The notes beneath the pieces were generated by a model. The model was not told the origin of the DNA, made no database searches, and was given only the letters and a program-made list of their open reading frames with translations. A stretch of DNA of 54,295 nucleotides from Hahella sp. HN01. GTDB taxonomy: Bacteria > Pseudomonadota > Gammaproteobacteria > Pseudomonadales > Oleiphilaceae. Positions 33,285-41,051 of this stretch are shown here, one piece after another (within the stretch, counting starts at the first letter, position 1; the number at the start of each line of letters is the position of its first letter). The translations under genes were made by a program, and so were the position numbers. The stretch is taken from positions 66,553 through 120,847 of the forward strand of contig NZ_JAHMIN010000020.1 in the NCBI RefSeq assembly GCF_018986435.1, read 5' to 3'.

Positions 33285-33955
33285 TATCTTATTCCTATAG
33301 CTTTAGGATTTAATGGTGCGTTTGCCATTTCTGCTCTTGCTTTTTTGTACATATGCATAGCATCCGCATGAGTTATATTCATTTCTATATTATGGGCTCC
33401 GTTCTCACTGCCTAATTGGCCTCCAACATTAGCTATATAGTCACTGCTGTTTGTGTCTTCTCCTGCTTGGCCAACCCAGCTAGTTAAGGCGCTCACAGCA
33501 TTTCCGATTACTGGGACAGCGCCAATAGTGTTATCCATAATTGACTGTTTACAGTAGACATTGACCCACTTTCCAGCAATGACTTTGCTAAATGGAAACA
33601 TCGAGACCGGGTCTAAAGTAATTAGTTCGTCGACTGGAATACTTGCGTGAAATAGATCTTGTGTGAGATCCATTACTGCTTGTCCGCCCCAACTGTGGCC
33701 AGTCAGCCTAATGCTTTTAAAGGCTCCTGAACGCCAATTCCCTTTTATCATAGAAAGTACTAGGTCTTGATCCTCGTGACCATAATAATAGCAGGTGATA
33801 CCTGAAGAGGAGCCTTCACGATAATCCCTTACGTCTCCCATAATTCCTGTTGCTCTAGTCACATTTGTAATCCAATCACCTTTGTCACCCCCACCACCTA
33901 TAAAAAACTCTACTTTAGGGAAGGCTCCTAGTGCTACTCCAGATTTTGGAATCAT
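33284..33955 (-). CDS. Small alpha/beta hydrolase (lipase-like)
   Basis: 223 residues, start preceded by CAGGAG. The nucleophile elbow is GHSWGG (in the strand SIRLTGHSWGGQAV), with an aspartate candidate in ELITLDPVSMFP and a His candidate in ITHADAMHMY. It lacks a signal peptide and has an unusual N-terminus (KVEFFIGGGGDKGDW). The first gene of a two-gene operon with the lipoprotein. Possible roles are a type VI secretion lipase effector (Tle-like) or a plain intracellular lipase; no secretion genes are in view. Confidence 0.75.
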   Translation of the reverse strand: MIPKSGVALGAFPKVEFFIGGGGDKGDWITNVTRATGIMGDVRDYREGSSSGITCYYYGHEDQDLVLSMIKGNWRSGAFKSIRLTGHSWGGQAVMDLTQDLFHASIPVDELITLDPVSMFPFSKVIAGKWVNVYCKQSIMDNTIGAVPVIGNAVSALTSWVGQAGEDTNSSDYIANVGGQLGSENGAHNIEMNITHADAMHMYKKARAEMANAPLNPKAIGIR

Positions 33956-34324
33956 ACATACTCCTGGAAATTGTGGTTACCCGTGACTTTAACTAAACAA
34001 AGTAAGCAAAACTCATTGCTGGCTATAAGCTTTCTGCGTTGACGAGGCTGTGCTACTAAATGTGGGGAATTCAGAACTTTGAAAATAATCATCCTTGGTT
34101 AAACTTCTTTTTGAGGTTGTAAAGTGAGAGCCCTGTTAGAGGCAGTGATTAGTGTGCTGTTGGCTGCACAGTAATCGAATAGTCTATATGGGATAACGAA
34201 GAGATTACGCGCTACAACAACGCCAAATAGCTCCTCCTAAATCTCTTCCCTCCTAAGCACAAGCTGCCAGTTTATGGCAGGATGTGCTTCATGCTTTCAG
34301 ATTCCCCTCATAGGAACACCAAAA
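33956..34324. other. Intergenic region with regulator promoter
   Basis: 369 bases between the hydrolase (minus) and the WYL regulator (plus). It contains the CTGCCA-N5-TGGCAG palindrome at 34264-34280. No other element is evident. Confidence 0.55.
34264..34280. promoter_or_regulatory. Candidate operator CTGCCA-N5-TGGCAG, copy 1
   Basis: A perfect 6-bp inverted repeat with a five-base spacer, upstream of the WYL regulator gene. The same palindrome, with longer arms, occurs at 35020-35040 before the VOC gene. Likely an autoregulatory binding site. Confidence 0.65.
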
Positions 34325-35014
34325 TTGTCACGAGCTGAACGTTTGCTTGAACTCATGCAGACTCTGCGTCGCTACCGTTATCCGGTGAGCGGTAAGCAGT
34401 TGGCGTCTGAGTTGGGCGTTAGTATTCGCACGTTGTATCGCGACATTGCTTCGTTGCAGGCTCAGGGGGCGCATATAGAGGGGGAGCCGGGCGTTGGGTA
34501 TCTGTTGCGTCCTGGCTTTATGTTGCCGCCTTTGATGTTCTCCGATGAAGAAATTGAGGCGTTAGTGTTGGGTTCCAGATGGGTGTCCCGGCGAGGCGAT
34601 GCGAAGTTGGGGGAAGCCGCCCGTAATGTGATGGCAAAAGTTGCGGCGGTGATCCCCGCCGAGTTACGGCAGGAGCTGGAGACTTCCACGCTATTGATTG
34701 GACCCGCAGCGACGCAACCCGAGGACGACAGCATACTGGAAAGAGTGCGGGCGGCGATTCGGGCTGAGCGCAAACTATGCATTGCATACGGCGACAGCGA
34801 GGGTAACCCATCCACACGGATCATCTGGCCATTCGCGGTTGGCTTTTTCGACACCATCAGAGTCGTGGTTGCATGGTGCGAACTGCGCAAAGGGTTCCGC
34901 CATTTTCGCACAGACCGTATCGGTGAACTCCACAGTCTGGAGGCTCGCATTCCCCGGCGTCGTCATGACTTGTTGAAGGAATGGCGTGAATACAAAGGCG
35001 TGGAGCCGCAATAA
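34325..35014 (+). CDS. YafY-like WYL-domain transcriptional regulator
   Basis: About 229 residues from a TTG at 34325, giving the family's usual start LSRAERLLELMQTLRRYRYPVSGKQLASELGVSIRTLYRDIASL, a DeoR-type helix-turn-helix. The C-terminal half has the WYL-type ligand domain (RAAIRAERKLCIAYGDSEG, then the RTDRIGEL segment). A longer frame from an ATG at 34274 exists, but that ATG lies inside the palindrome at 34264-34280 and its extra residues are not family-like. Such regulators often sit beside a VOC gene, and that is the case here (35143-35520). It probably controls itself and the VOC gene through the two palindromes. Confidence 0.88.
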   Translation: MSRAERLLELMQTLRRYRYPVSGKQLASELGVSIRTLYRDIASLQAQGAHIEGEPGVGYLLRPGFMLPPLMFSDEEIEALVLGSRWVSRRGDAKLGEAARNVMAKVAAVIPAELRQELETSTLLIGPAATQPEDDSILERVRAAIRAERKLCIAYGDSEGNPSTRIIWPFAVGFFDTIRVVVAWCELRKGFRHFRTDRIGELHSLEARIPRRRHDLLKEWREYKGVEPQ

Positions 35015-35019
35015 AACTC

Positions 35020-35040
35020 TACTGCCAGAAACTGGCAGTA
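35020..35040. promoter_or_regulatory. Candidate operator TACTGCCA-N5-TGGCAGTA, copy 2
   Basis: A perfect 8-bp inverted repeat with a five-base spacer, just after the regulator stop and about 103 bases before the VOC gene. A weak TAAGAT -10 candidate lies at 35049-35054, so the site overlaps the likely promoter of the VOC gene. Confidence 0.65.
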
Positions 35041-35142
35041 TGCCTGCCTAAGATGATCTCCAACGAAGCGATGGAAGCCAGAAAGCACTTCAGCTTCGCC
35101 CGATAACGGGATTCAGTGATAGATCGAATTTGGAGAACGTTT

Positions 35143-35520
35143 ATGAAAGAACCTAGCTATATCATTTTGTATGTCAGCAATATGCCAGTCAGTACGGCGT
35201 TTTACTCAAATGTATTGGGGAAAGCTCCTGTGGAATCCTCCCCAGGCTTCTCGCTGTTTGTATTGGAGTCCGGCTGGAAGCTGGGACTGTGGGCAAAACA
35301 GGAAGTGAAGCCTGCAGCGGATATGACCGGCGGTGGCGCGGAGATTGGCCTGATGCTGGATAGCAAGGAAGCTGTCGACGCAGCGTTGGAAGACTTGAGC
35401 GCGATGCAGGCGAAGGTGATACAAGCGCCCACGCAAATGGACTTCGGCTATACCTTTGTCGTTCAGGACCCGGACGGACACAGAATTCGAGTATTTTGTC
35501 CCAGTGAGATTGTGCGCTGA
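35143..35520 (+). CDS. VOC (glyoxalase/bleomycin-resistance-like) protein
   Basis: 125 residues from the ATG at 35143, with GGAG upstream (the frame is open earlier, to 35116). The VOC pattern is seen: YIILYVSNMPVSTAFYSNVLG at the start, LGLWAKQEV in the middle, and the closing FVVQDPDGHRIRVFCP motif. Such proteins either bind small molecules or carry out metal-dependent reactions on them; which one cannot be told. It is the probable target of the upstream WYL regulator. Confidence 0.88.
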   Translation: MKEPSYIILYVSNMPVSTAFYSNVLGKAPVESSPGFSLFVLESGWKLGLWAKQEVKPAADMTGGGAEIGLMLDSKEAVDAALEDLSAMQAKVIQAPTQMDFGYTFVVQDPDGHRIRVFCPSEIVR

Positions 35521-35535
35521 AGTCAGCGGCTGGAG

Positions 35536-35564
35536 ATAAAGGCGGACATCTAAACCGCCTTTAT
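35536..35564 (+). terminator. Bidirectional terminator
   Basis: Perfect 10-bp stem ATAAAGGCGG / CCGCCTTTAT with a nine-base loop, and an A/T stretch on both sides. It lies between the convergent VOC (plus) and BNR-protein (minus) genes. Confidence 0.8.
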
Positions 35565-35574
35565 TATGAAGGAC

Positions 35575-36699
35575 TTACTGCCTCAATAAGACTTGCGGGA
35601 AAGTCGGGATATTTGTTGCGATGGAGCTGACCCTGTGTGCGGTGTAAAGCGCTCCGTGAAACTCGATGAAATCAAATACGCCTTTATATTCGCTGCCGGA
35701 GTTGCCGCCGGGGCTGCCTATCTGGCCCCAGTCGTGACCGTTTTCTGTGGCCCATAAGCGACCACCATCCACCGGATTGTAGGTTCCTGCGACTAGCAGG
35801 TCTCCCCAGGGATACAGCCGATACACCTCTTTTTCATCAAGACCTACTCCCATGCCGTCACCGGTGACTTTCTCCCAGACGCGCATATCCTCTGAGCGCC
35901 AGACAGCTCCGCCAGTCGTGCTGTTTAATGTGCCCAGCCAAAATGCGCCTTGCCATTCCACCAGAGAATGCAGCGTTTCATCGCTGGCGAAAGTCGTTTC
36001 ATTCACGCGCGCCCAATTTAGTCCGTTATTCGACGCCATTACGCTGACTTCACCTGAGTACGGGAGTCCTGTCGTCAAGTACAGCGTATTCTCGTGAGCC
36101 AGTAAGGAAAAAATGCCGGTGACGCCGGGGAAGGAGGCGGCTACGTTCCAGGTGACGCCATCGCAGGAACGATAAAGCCTGGCTTCAGTGTGTTTGTCGC
36201 TGCGTCCCGCCAGATAAATACAGCCCTGAAAGGCTTCAAACCAGCGACCATATTCATCCGCCTCGGATAGTGTCTTCACCCGCGTCCAGTTATGCCGCCC
36301 ATTCAGCGAGCGATAGATTTTGGGCGTGTCGCTCTGCGTTACCGCATAGAGATATCCGTCGGGGGCGGACCAGACCCGACGGACTTCGTTATCATCTGTG
36401 CTGAAAGGCACGTCCACCTGCGCCCAATTCTCACCATCTTCACTGCGCAACAGGCGCGCGGTGGGACCTCCAGAACCATACACAGCGCGTCCGCCGGCGA
36501 AGAGCGCGTCTTTATGGACACTGAAGGAATAATAACTGTTCTGCGTCATCCCCCAGTTTTGGGCGGAATCCTTGATTCTGATTCCAAAAGCCTCCGCCAG
36601 ACAGAGCGAGGACCCTGCGCAGAAGTACAACAGCAACGGGAGGGCAAGTACGGCCCGGATTAATGACGTTGGGAATTGGGTGGCTAAGCATCCTGACAT
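35575..36699 (-). CDS. Secreted BNR/sialidase-like beta-propeller protein
   Basis: 374 residues with a strong AGGAGGAG ribosome binding site and a signal peptide (hydrophobic about 12-34). The mature part repeats the Asp-box-like motif S-x-D-G-x-x-W several times: RSEDGENWAQV, RSLNGRHNWTRV, RSCDGVTWNV, WRSEDMRVWEKV, ENGHDWGQI. This is the propeller type seen in sialidase-like and exo-glycosidase-related proteins. I do not see the Arg triad and Tyr of a true sialidase clearly, so it may be a non-enzymatic binding or surface protein. Confidence 0.75.
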   Translation of the reverse strand: MSGCLATQFPTSLIRAVLALPLLLYFCAGSSLCLAEAFGIRIKDSAQNWGMTQNSYYSFSVHKDALFAGGRAVYGSGGPTARLLRSEDGENWAQVDVPFSTDDNEVRRVWSAPDGYLYAVTQSDTPKIYRSLNGRHNWTRVKTLSEADEYGRWFEAFQGCIYLAGRSDKHTEARLYRSCDGVTWNVAASFPGVTGIFSLLAHENTLYLTTGLPYSGEVSVMASNNGLNWARVNETTFASDETLHSLVEWQGAFWLGTLNSTTGGAVWRSEDMRVWEKVTGDGMGVGLDEKEVYRLYPWGDLLVAGTYNPVDGGRLWATENGHDWGQIGSPGGNSGSEYKGVFDFIEFHGALYTAHRVSSIATNIPTFPQVLLRQ

Positions 36700-36885
36700 T
36701 GAGATTCTCCTCCTGAGAATGGGTGTTAAATATCAGATACTTCCTTGACGTGTACGGGGCGAAAGTCGCCTCTGGCTCAATTTCCGGGCTTTATTTATGG
36801 CGCAACAACGATGCAGATCCAATTCAAGAAGCAGTTTGATTAAGCATCGTTGGTCGAAATCCTAACAGACTGGCTCCAGGTGGAG

Positions 36886-37470
36886 CTATGCATTATCGAA
36901 ACCTTCCCAAGGATGAGTCGTTATCATGGGCCACCGTTTTTTAAAACTATCCACCAGAGTCATATAGTTGGCTGCGCTCATGACGGACTTGTTGGGACGT
37001 ATAACCATGTTCATGGCGTCATTCAGTCCGAAAGGCGCGAATATCTTTAGATCATCAACCTGTTTTCGCACGCCAATCGCGAATGCGGGCAGCCAGGACG
37101 AGATACCAGCTTCCGCGCTCTGATAGGGTGGGATGTCGTGTCCAAACTTGCGTGGATACCATTCGTGTAAATACACCTGATTTTTAACATCGATGGGAAT
37201 GCTATGGCGAGTCAGGCGGTTGAGCGTATTCTCATGCTCTTTTTCCAACGCTGATGCTTCATGCGCGAAATAGACCACATCGAAATCCTTCACTCTGCTT
37301 AGAGGAGCCTCTCCAAGCATGCTGTTCCAGAGCGCCTGGGTGACCGCGCCGCCAGCCAGATAGTAATCAGGCAAACCATAATTGGCGCAAGCCTCAACAG
37401 TTTTCATGATCTCGGGGACGCTCTGTATCAGAGCTTTAAAACGCGCTTCCAGCGTAAGATCTTTTTCCAT
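36886..37470 (-). CDS. Nucleotidyltransferase-like protein (NTP_transf_6 family)
   Basis: About 194 residues from the ATG at 37470. The family motif YYLAGGAVTQALWNSM, followed by VKDFDVVYF, is the nucleotidyltransferase-like core: a GG turn and the D-x-D metal-binding pair. The rest, including QVYLHEWYPRKFGHDIPPYQSAE and FAPFGLNDAMNMVIRPN, is typical of this family, whose biochemical role is not settled. The frame opens earlier, to 37611, but that part overlaps the oppositely oriented secreted protein gene (37559-37870) and is not family-like. Confidence 0.85.
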   Translation of the reverse strand: MEKDLTLEARFKALIQSVPEIMKTVEACANYGLPDYYLAGGAVTQALWNSMLGEAPLSRVKDFDVVYFAHEASALEKEHENTLNRLTRHSIPIDVKNQVYLHEWYPRKFGHDIPPYQSAEAGISSWLPAFAIGVRKQVDDLKIFAPFGLNDAMNMVIRPNKSVMSAANYMTLVDSFKKRWPMITTHPWEGFDNA

Positions 37471-37558
37471 ATGCTTGGCATGCTTTACTAGTGTAACCGT
37501 CTCATGCTCGGGCGGCTGCAGCAATGCTGTCAACTTAAATAACAAGAGGTTTTTGTCG

Positions 37559-37870
37559 GTGATAAAAGGCTGCCAATTTCTGCTATTGAGCACATTGTTT
37601 TTGTGTAGCACACACTCCTTGTCCTGTGAGTCTGATGCGCCAATTGACTCTATGGATAAGGCAAAATGCGTAGTGGAAGAAATACTCTATACCAAATCTT
37701 GCATATCAAGGGTTGGTTTTTATATAGAACTGGATCAGTTAGAAGATCGGTGGCTGGTTACTATAAAAGATAGGCGGTCTGAAACTGAATTTCGCTGCGG
37801 TGATAGAGTCTATGGCGTATGCAGCGCGTCAGGAAGTATTTTGGCAAATCCGTATGAAGATCAGTGTTAA
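37559..37870 (+). CDS. Small secreted protein of unknown function
   Basis: 103 residues from the GTG at 37559, with AGAGG upstream. A signal peptide is clear (MIKGCQFLLLSTLFLCSTHS). The mature part has six Cys over about 85 residues (CES, AKC, KSC, FRC, GVC, DQC), consistent with several disulfides, and beta-type segments (VGFYIELDQ, RWLVTIKD). It begins on the strand opposite the nucleotidyltransferase gene, with the starts divergent. I do not recognise the family. Confidence 0.6.
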   Translation: MIKGCQFLLLSTLFLCSTHSLSCESDAPIDSMDKAKCVVEEILYTKSCISRVGFYIELDQLEDRWLVTIKDRRSETEFRCGDRVYGVCSASGSILANPYEDQC

Positions 37871-37938
37871 CTCGCTGTAGCAGTAGTTTGGTGGGTGATG
37901 TCCTGATGCATACAGACTGATAGGTAAACGGGACGCCT

Positions 37939-38304
37939 ATGGAACCTAAAATCCGCGTTTTCTACAACTCCGCCTGTCCGGTGTGTGATGCTGGCATTAA
38001 ATTCCAGCAGAAAAAGGGAGCGGTCTGTGGTGTCGAATGGGAAGACGTGCATCTGGACAATGATAAGGTGAAAGATTTCAATGCGGATCTCGAATTTGTC
38101 AGAGAGCGGCTGCATGTCATCGACCTTAATGGCGATTTGCGCGTGGGATATGAAGCCTTTATCGCTATCTGGGAGGTTTCGTCGTCGGAGCAATGGAAAG
38201 CGAAGGTGTCTAAAGTTCCCGGTCTGCGTTGGCTTTTGAACAAAACTTATAATGTGTTCGCCTGGTGTTTGTACCAGTGGAATCGCGCCCTGAAGCACTG
38301 GTGA
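37939..38304 (+). CDS. DCC-family thiol-disulfide oxidoreductase
   Basis: 121 residues. The opening IRVFYNSACPVCDAGIKFQQ has the CxxC pair (Cys13-Pro-Val-Cys16), and the later VIDLNGDLRVGYEAFIAIWEV and VPGLRWLLNKTYNVFAWCLYQWNR match the DUF393/DCC family. These small proteins have a thioredoxin-like active site; their partners are generally unknown. It is the first of two genes 19 bases apart, the next encoding a YdjM-type membrane protein. Confidence 0.88.
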   Translation: MEPKIRVFYNSACPVCDAGIKFQQKKGAVCGVEWEDVHLDNDKVKDFNADLEFVRERLHVIDLNGDLRVGYEAFIAIWEVSSSEQWKAKVSKVPGLRWLLNKTYNVFAWCLYQWNRALKHW

Positions 38305-38323
38305 GTTGCGGTAACCTGAATCG

Positions 38324-38908
38324 ATGTCTTCTATATTCGGCCATGCTCTGATTGGAGCGGCGATTGGCGATAACGCCAAAGCGGAAAGTAAGTCGGAACG
38401 GTTGTTTCTGAGCTTTTTCTTTATGGGGTTGGTCGTATGCCCCGATCTGGATTATCTGCTGACATGGTGCTTCGGCGTCAATATAGCGCCCCGTTATACC
38501 CACTCCATTGGAGCGAGTCTGGTGATAGCCTGCATCGGACTGGGTTTGAAGAAGTATGTGTTCATCAGACGCTTAAGGAACGCCACCCCGCTTTTGATTT
38601 GCGCCGCTTCCATGGCTCACGTGCTCATGGATTACTGTGTCGGCGTGCATAAGAACCCCATATTCTGGCCGCTGACCGACACTGTATACACCTTTGACTA
38701 TGGCTTCCTGCCCAGCGCGGGAAAGCTCGATTTCCTTAATTTTTACTTTTGGCGAAATCTGATGATTGAAATGGGAATCCTCGTTCCGGTGGCGGCTTTT
38801 ATTTCCGCCCGAGGACGCAACGCACTAAAGAAAAGAGTTTATATCGCCATCCTGGCGACTGGCGTATTGATGGCGTGTGGCTATATCAGCGTTGGATTAT
38901 CGCGTTAA
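38324..38908 (+). CDS. YdjM-like inner membrane metal-dependent hydrolase
   Basis: 194 residues with several hydrophobic helices. The family's metal-ligand motifs are visible: IFGHALIGAAIG, VVCPDLDYLLTW, RYTHSIGASLVI and MAHVLMDYCVG, with His and Asp at the expected places (a group related to LexA-regulated YdjM). The substrate is unknown. Nineteen bases after the DCC gene on the same strand, so probably co-transcribed. Confidence 0.85.
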   Translation: MSSIFGHALIGAAIGDNAKAESKSERLFLSFFFMGLVVCPDLDYLLTWCFGVNIAPRYTHSIGASLVIACIGLGLKKYVFIRRLRNATPLLICAASMAHVLMDYCVGVHKNPIFWPLTDTVYTFDYGFLPSAGKLDFLNFYFWRNLMIEMGILVPVAAFISARGRNALKKRVYIAILATGVLMACGYISVGLSR

Positions 38909-38919
38909 CGGCGCTTTCC

Positions 38920-39225
38920 TCATTTGGCTTTTAAATAAGATAAAGCGTTGCTCGCCAAGACATACATCAGGCCAAATAAACCGACGGTTAAAAAGGCGAT
39001 GAACCCTATCGCCATATCCAACGTGATTTGTTCGCTGCGAGCATAAACTCCCAGGAGTCTCGGCGCGGCTAAGAAGATAAAAATAGCGCTAAGAATACCT
39101 GTAGCGTAGGAAAAGTATTCCGATTTGCCTAAACGTTGCAGCATCAATGCGAGCAGTGTGGTGCAGAGAGCGATGGATAGAAGCTGAAAAAACAGGTAGT
39201 ACCACGATGCCGGGATTGAGGACAT
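38920..39225 (-). CDS. Small membrane protein (101 aa)
   Basis: 101 residues with three hydrophobic helices (about 8-27, 38-57 and 70-92). Convergent with the YdjM-like gene, with only 11 bases between the stops. Inner membrane, function not recognised. Confidence 0.6.
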   Translation of the reverse strand: MSSIPASWYYLFFQLLSIALCTTLLALMLQRLGKSEYFSYATGILSAIFIFLAAPRLLGVYARSEQITLDMAIGFIAFLTVGLFGLMYVLASNALSYLKAK

Positions 39226-39317
39226 AGCGAGCCATTAATCTAATTCTGAAACGTCCCAATCATAGAGCCCGACTTCTGCAAAGAAAACGCTGTTGAGATT
39301 ACAGTGAATGCATAATT

Positions 39318-39339
39318 GGACCAGCCCTTGGGCTGGTCC
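39318..39339 (-). terminator. Perfect hairpin after the SDR gene
   Basis: Stem GGACCAGCCC / GGGCTGGTCC with a two-base loop, 11 bases beyond the stop of the minus-strand SDR gene. The T tract that would follow is weak (AATTAT), so termination may need help. Confidence 0.55.
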
Positions 39340-39350
39340 GCTGAGACCGC

Positions 39351-40109
39351 TTAGAGAAACATCCCGCCGGACGCTTCAATACGTTGAGCATTGATCCAAC
39401 GATTGTCCTCTGAGAGCAGAGAGGCGATGACGCCGCCAATGTCGTCTGGTAGGCCGACGCGTCCGAGTGCGGTTTGTGAGGCGATAAACTTGTTTATCTC
39501 CGAATTATCGCGCACCAATCCCTGACCGAAATCCGTTTCAATGGCGCCCGGCGCTACCACGTTCACCGCTATGCCCCGCGCGCCAAGTTCTTTCGCCATA
39601 TAACGGGTCAGCACCTCTACGCCGCCTTTCATCGCTGCGTACGCAGAGTAACCGGGCAGGGCGAAGCGGGCGAGGCCGGTGGAAATATTAACGATTCTGC
39701 CTCCATCTGCGATAAACGGCAGGAGTTTTTGCGTCAGAAAATACACACCCTTCAGATGAATATTCACTAACTGATCAAACTGCTCTTCCGTCGTTTCCGC
39801 GAAAGGCGCATGGATGCCGATCCCTGCGTTATTCACCAAGTAATCGAACTGCTCACGGCCCCAATTGACGCTAAGTTCCTGGGCGACTGATTTGGCAAAG
39901 TCCGCGAAACTCTTGCTTTCGGCGACATCCAGTTGCAATGCGACCGCCTTGCGGCCCATTTGACGCACCTCGCTGACGACATCCTCCGCCTCAGTGCGAT
40001 TGCTGCGATAGGTCAGAATGATATCCACGCCTTTTTGCGCCAGATGCAAGACCGTGTTTTTGCCCAGACCACGGTTTCCACCAGTGACTACTGCGATTTT
40101 GCTGCTCAT
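39351..40109 (-). CDS. SDR family oxidoreductase
   Basis: 252 residues. NAD(P) site TGGNRGLG near residues 9-16, NNAG near residue 93, and the YxxxK catalytic motif (YSAYAAMKGG). The C-terminal ASGGMFL fits the SDR end. Shine-Dalgarno GGAG is present. It is the classical SDR, probably reducing a carbonyl compound, with no partner gene to indicate which. Confidence 0.9.
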   Translation of the reverse strand: MSSKIAVVTGGNRGLGKNTVLHLAQKGVDIILTYRSNRTEAEDVVSEVRQMGRKAVALQLDVAESKSFADFAKSVAQELSVNWGREQFDYLVNNAGIGIHAPFAETTEEQFDQLVNIHLKGVYFLTQKLLPFIADGGRIVNISTGLARFALPGYSAYAAMKGGVEVLTRYMAKELGARGIAVNVVAPGAIETDFGQGLVRDNSEINKFIASQTALGRVGLPDDIGGVIASLLSEDNRWINAQRIEASGGMFL

Positions 40110-41051
40110 ATATCGTCTCCAGAGTGTAGGGTTGAAAGCCTGTTTTTCAATGTCAGGAGCAGTTTATTGGGGATGTAAGCAAGGATAAATCCACCAAGCA
40201 TGGTTAAACTGTCTACAAAATACGAACAATGGGGCGAGGAGAGATCGGCATTGACCGCGAGATGCTGATGCGCCCTTCTGTGGTAAACGTTTTCCGCTCA
40301 CTTTTCCATTGCGGTTGGACTAACGAGTAAACCGGGGACATGAAGAGCGACTTTTTCCCCTAACGCTGCAATATAGTAAAAAATACGGACTACCGGATTG
40401 AAGCGGCTAAAAAAATATATATAATCACGTTTTGTTGATTAAACATTAACAGCACTACGAGTATTACAGGATGTTGTATTATAAGCCAAAGGGGACGGCC
40501 TCTATCCGTCCGTTTATGTCCTATCCCGGCTATATTCTCTCGGGTTCTTCTCTCCACCGCTTCTTATCCCGTTTATACAAGTATAGTTAAGTGTTTAAGT
40601 GAAATTTCCACGCCTTGTTTTTAAGGACGTAGCAAAAATGACATCAACTTGTCGTTATGGAAATTATGCTGTCAGGCGCGCCAATACTTGCGCTGCATAG
40701 AGTGGTTTTCTCTTTTGTCCATACTAATCAGTGGGTTATATGGGTGCATCTTTACGGAGGAAGCGAACGCTAATGACGTTTCTTTATGTCATGCTCATGC
40801 AATCTGGCGAGCATTAAATGGTTTGCGTAAAAGATATTCTGTCTAATTAGACAACATTAACGGGAATCAGGAAGTATTAATTGTGGAAAGGGAAGTATAT
40901 GGAACCTCGCATAGACTTATTCTAGTCCGTCGATAAATACCGCTCATTATATTTTTATATAAAGCTAAACAGGCTTTATGGCCTCCTATTGTCTGGCGTT
41001 TATAAATGCGCCGGCGGAAAAGGAAATAGTAATAACTAAAGGATACAGAAA
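40110..41051. other. Long upstream region of the NRPS operon
   Basis: 942 bases between the SDR gene (minus) and the thioesterase gene (plus). It carries the promoter candidate at 40398-40425 and the hairpin GGACGG / CCGTCC at 40493-40511, both AT-rich surroundings. A 20-codon peptide frame at 40638-40700 has AAGGA before it, but nothing else supports it. A weak lipoprotein-like frame at 40649-40846 has no ribosome binding site. Confidence 0.55.
40398..40425 (+). promoter_or_regulatory. Candidate sigma-70 promoter for the NRPS operon
   Basis: TTGAAG at 40398-40403 and a perfect TATAAT at 40420-40425, 16 bases apart, in an AT-rich patch. It is over 600 bases before the first coding start, so the transcript would have a long leader, or another promoter may lie closer. 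Confidence 0.5.

Noticed and set aside
34274-34324. ATG at 34274 as the start of the WYL regulator
   Set aside because: The ATG lies inside the palindrome at 34264-34280 and the extra 17 residues are unlike the family, so TTG at 34325 is preferred.
40638-40700. A 20-residue leader peptide before the NRPS operon
   Set aside because: It has AAGGA upstream, but no run of Thr or Ser codons and no clear attenuator pairing; evidence is too thin.
40649-40846. A 65-codon frame with a lipoprotein-like hydrophobic stretch
   Set aside because: TTG start without a ribosome binding site and irregular composition; more likely untranslated leader.
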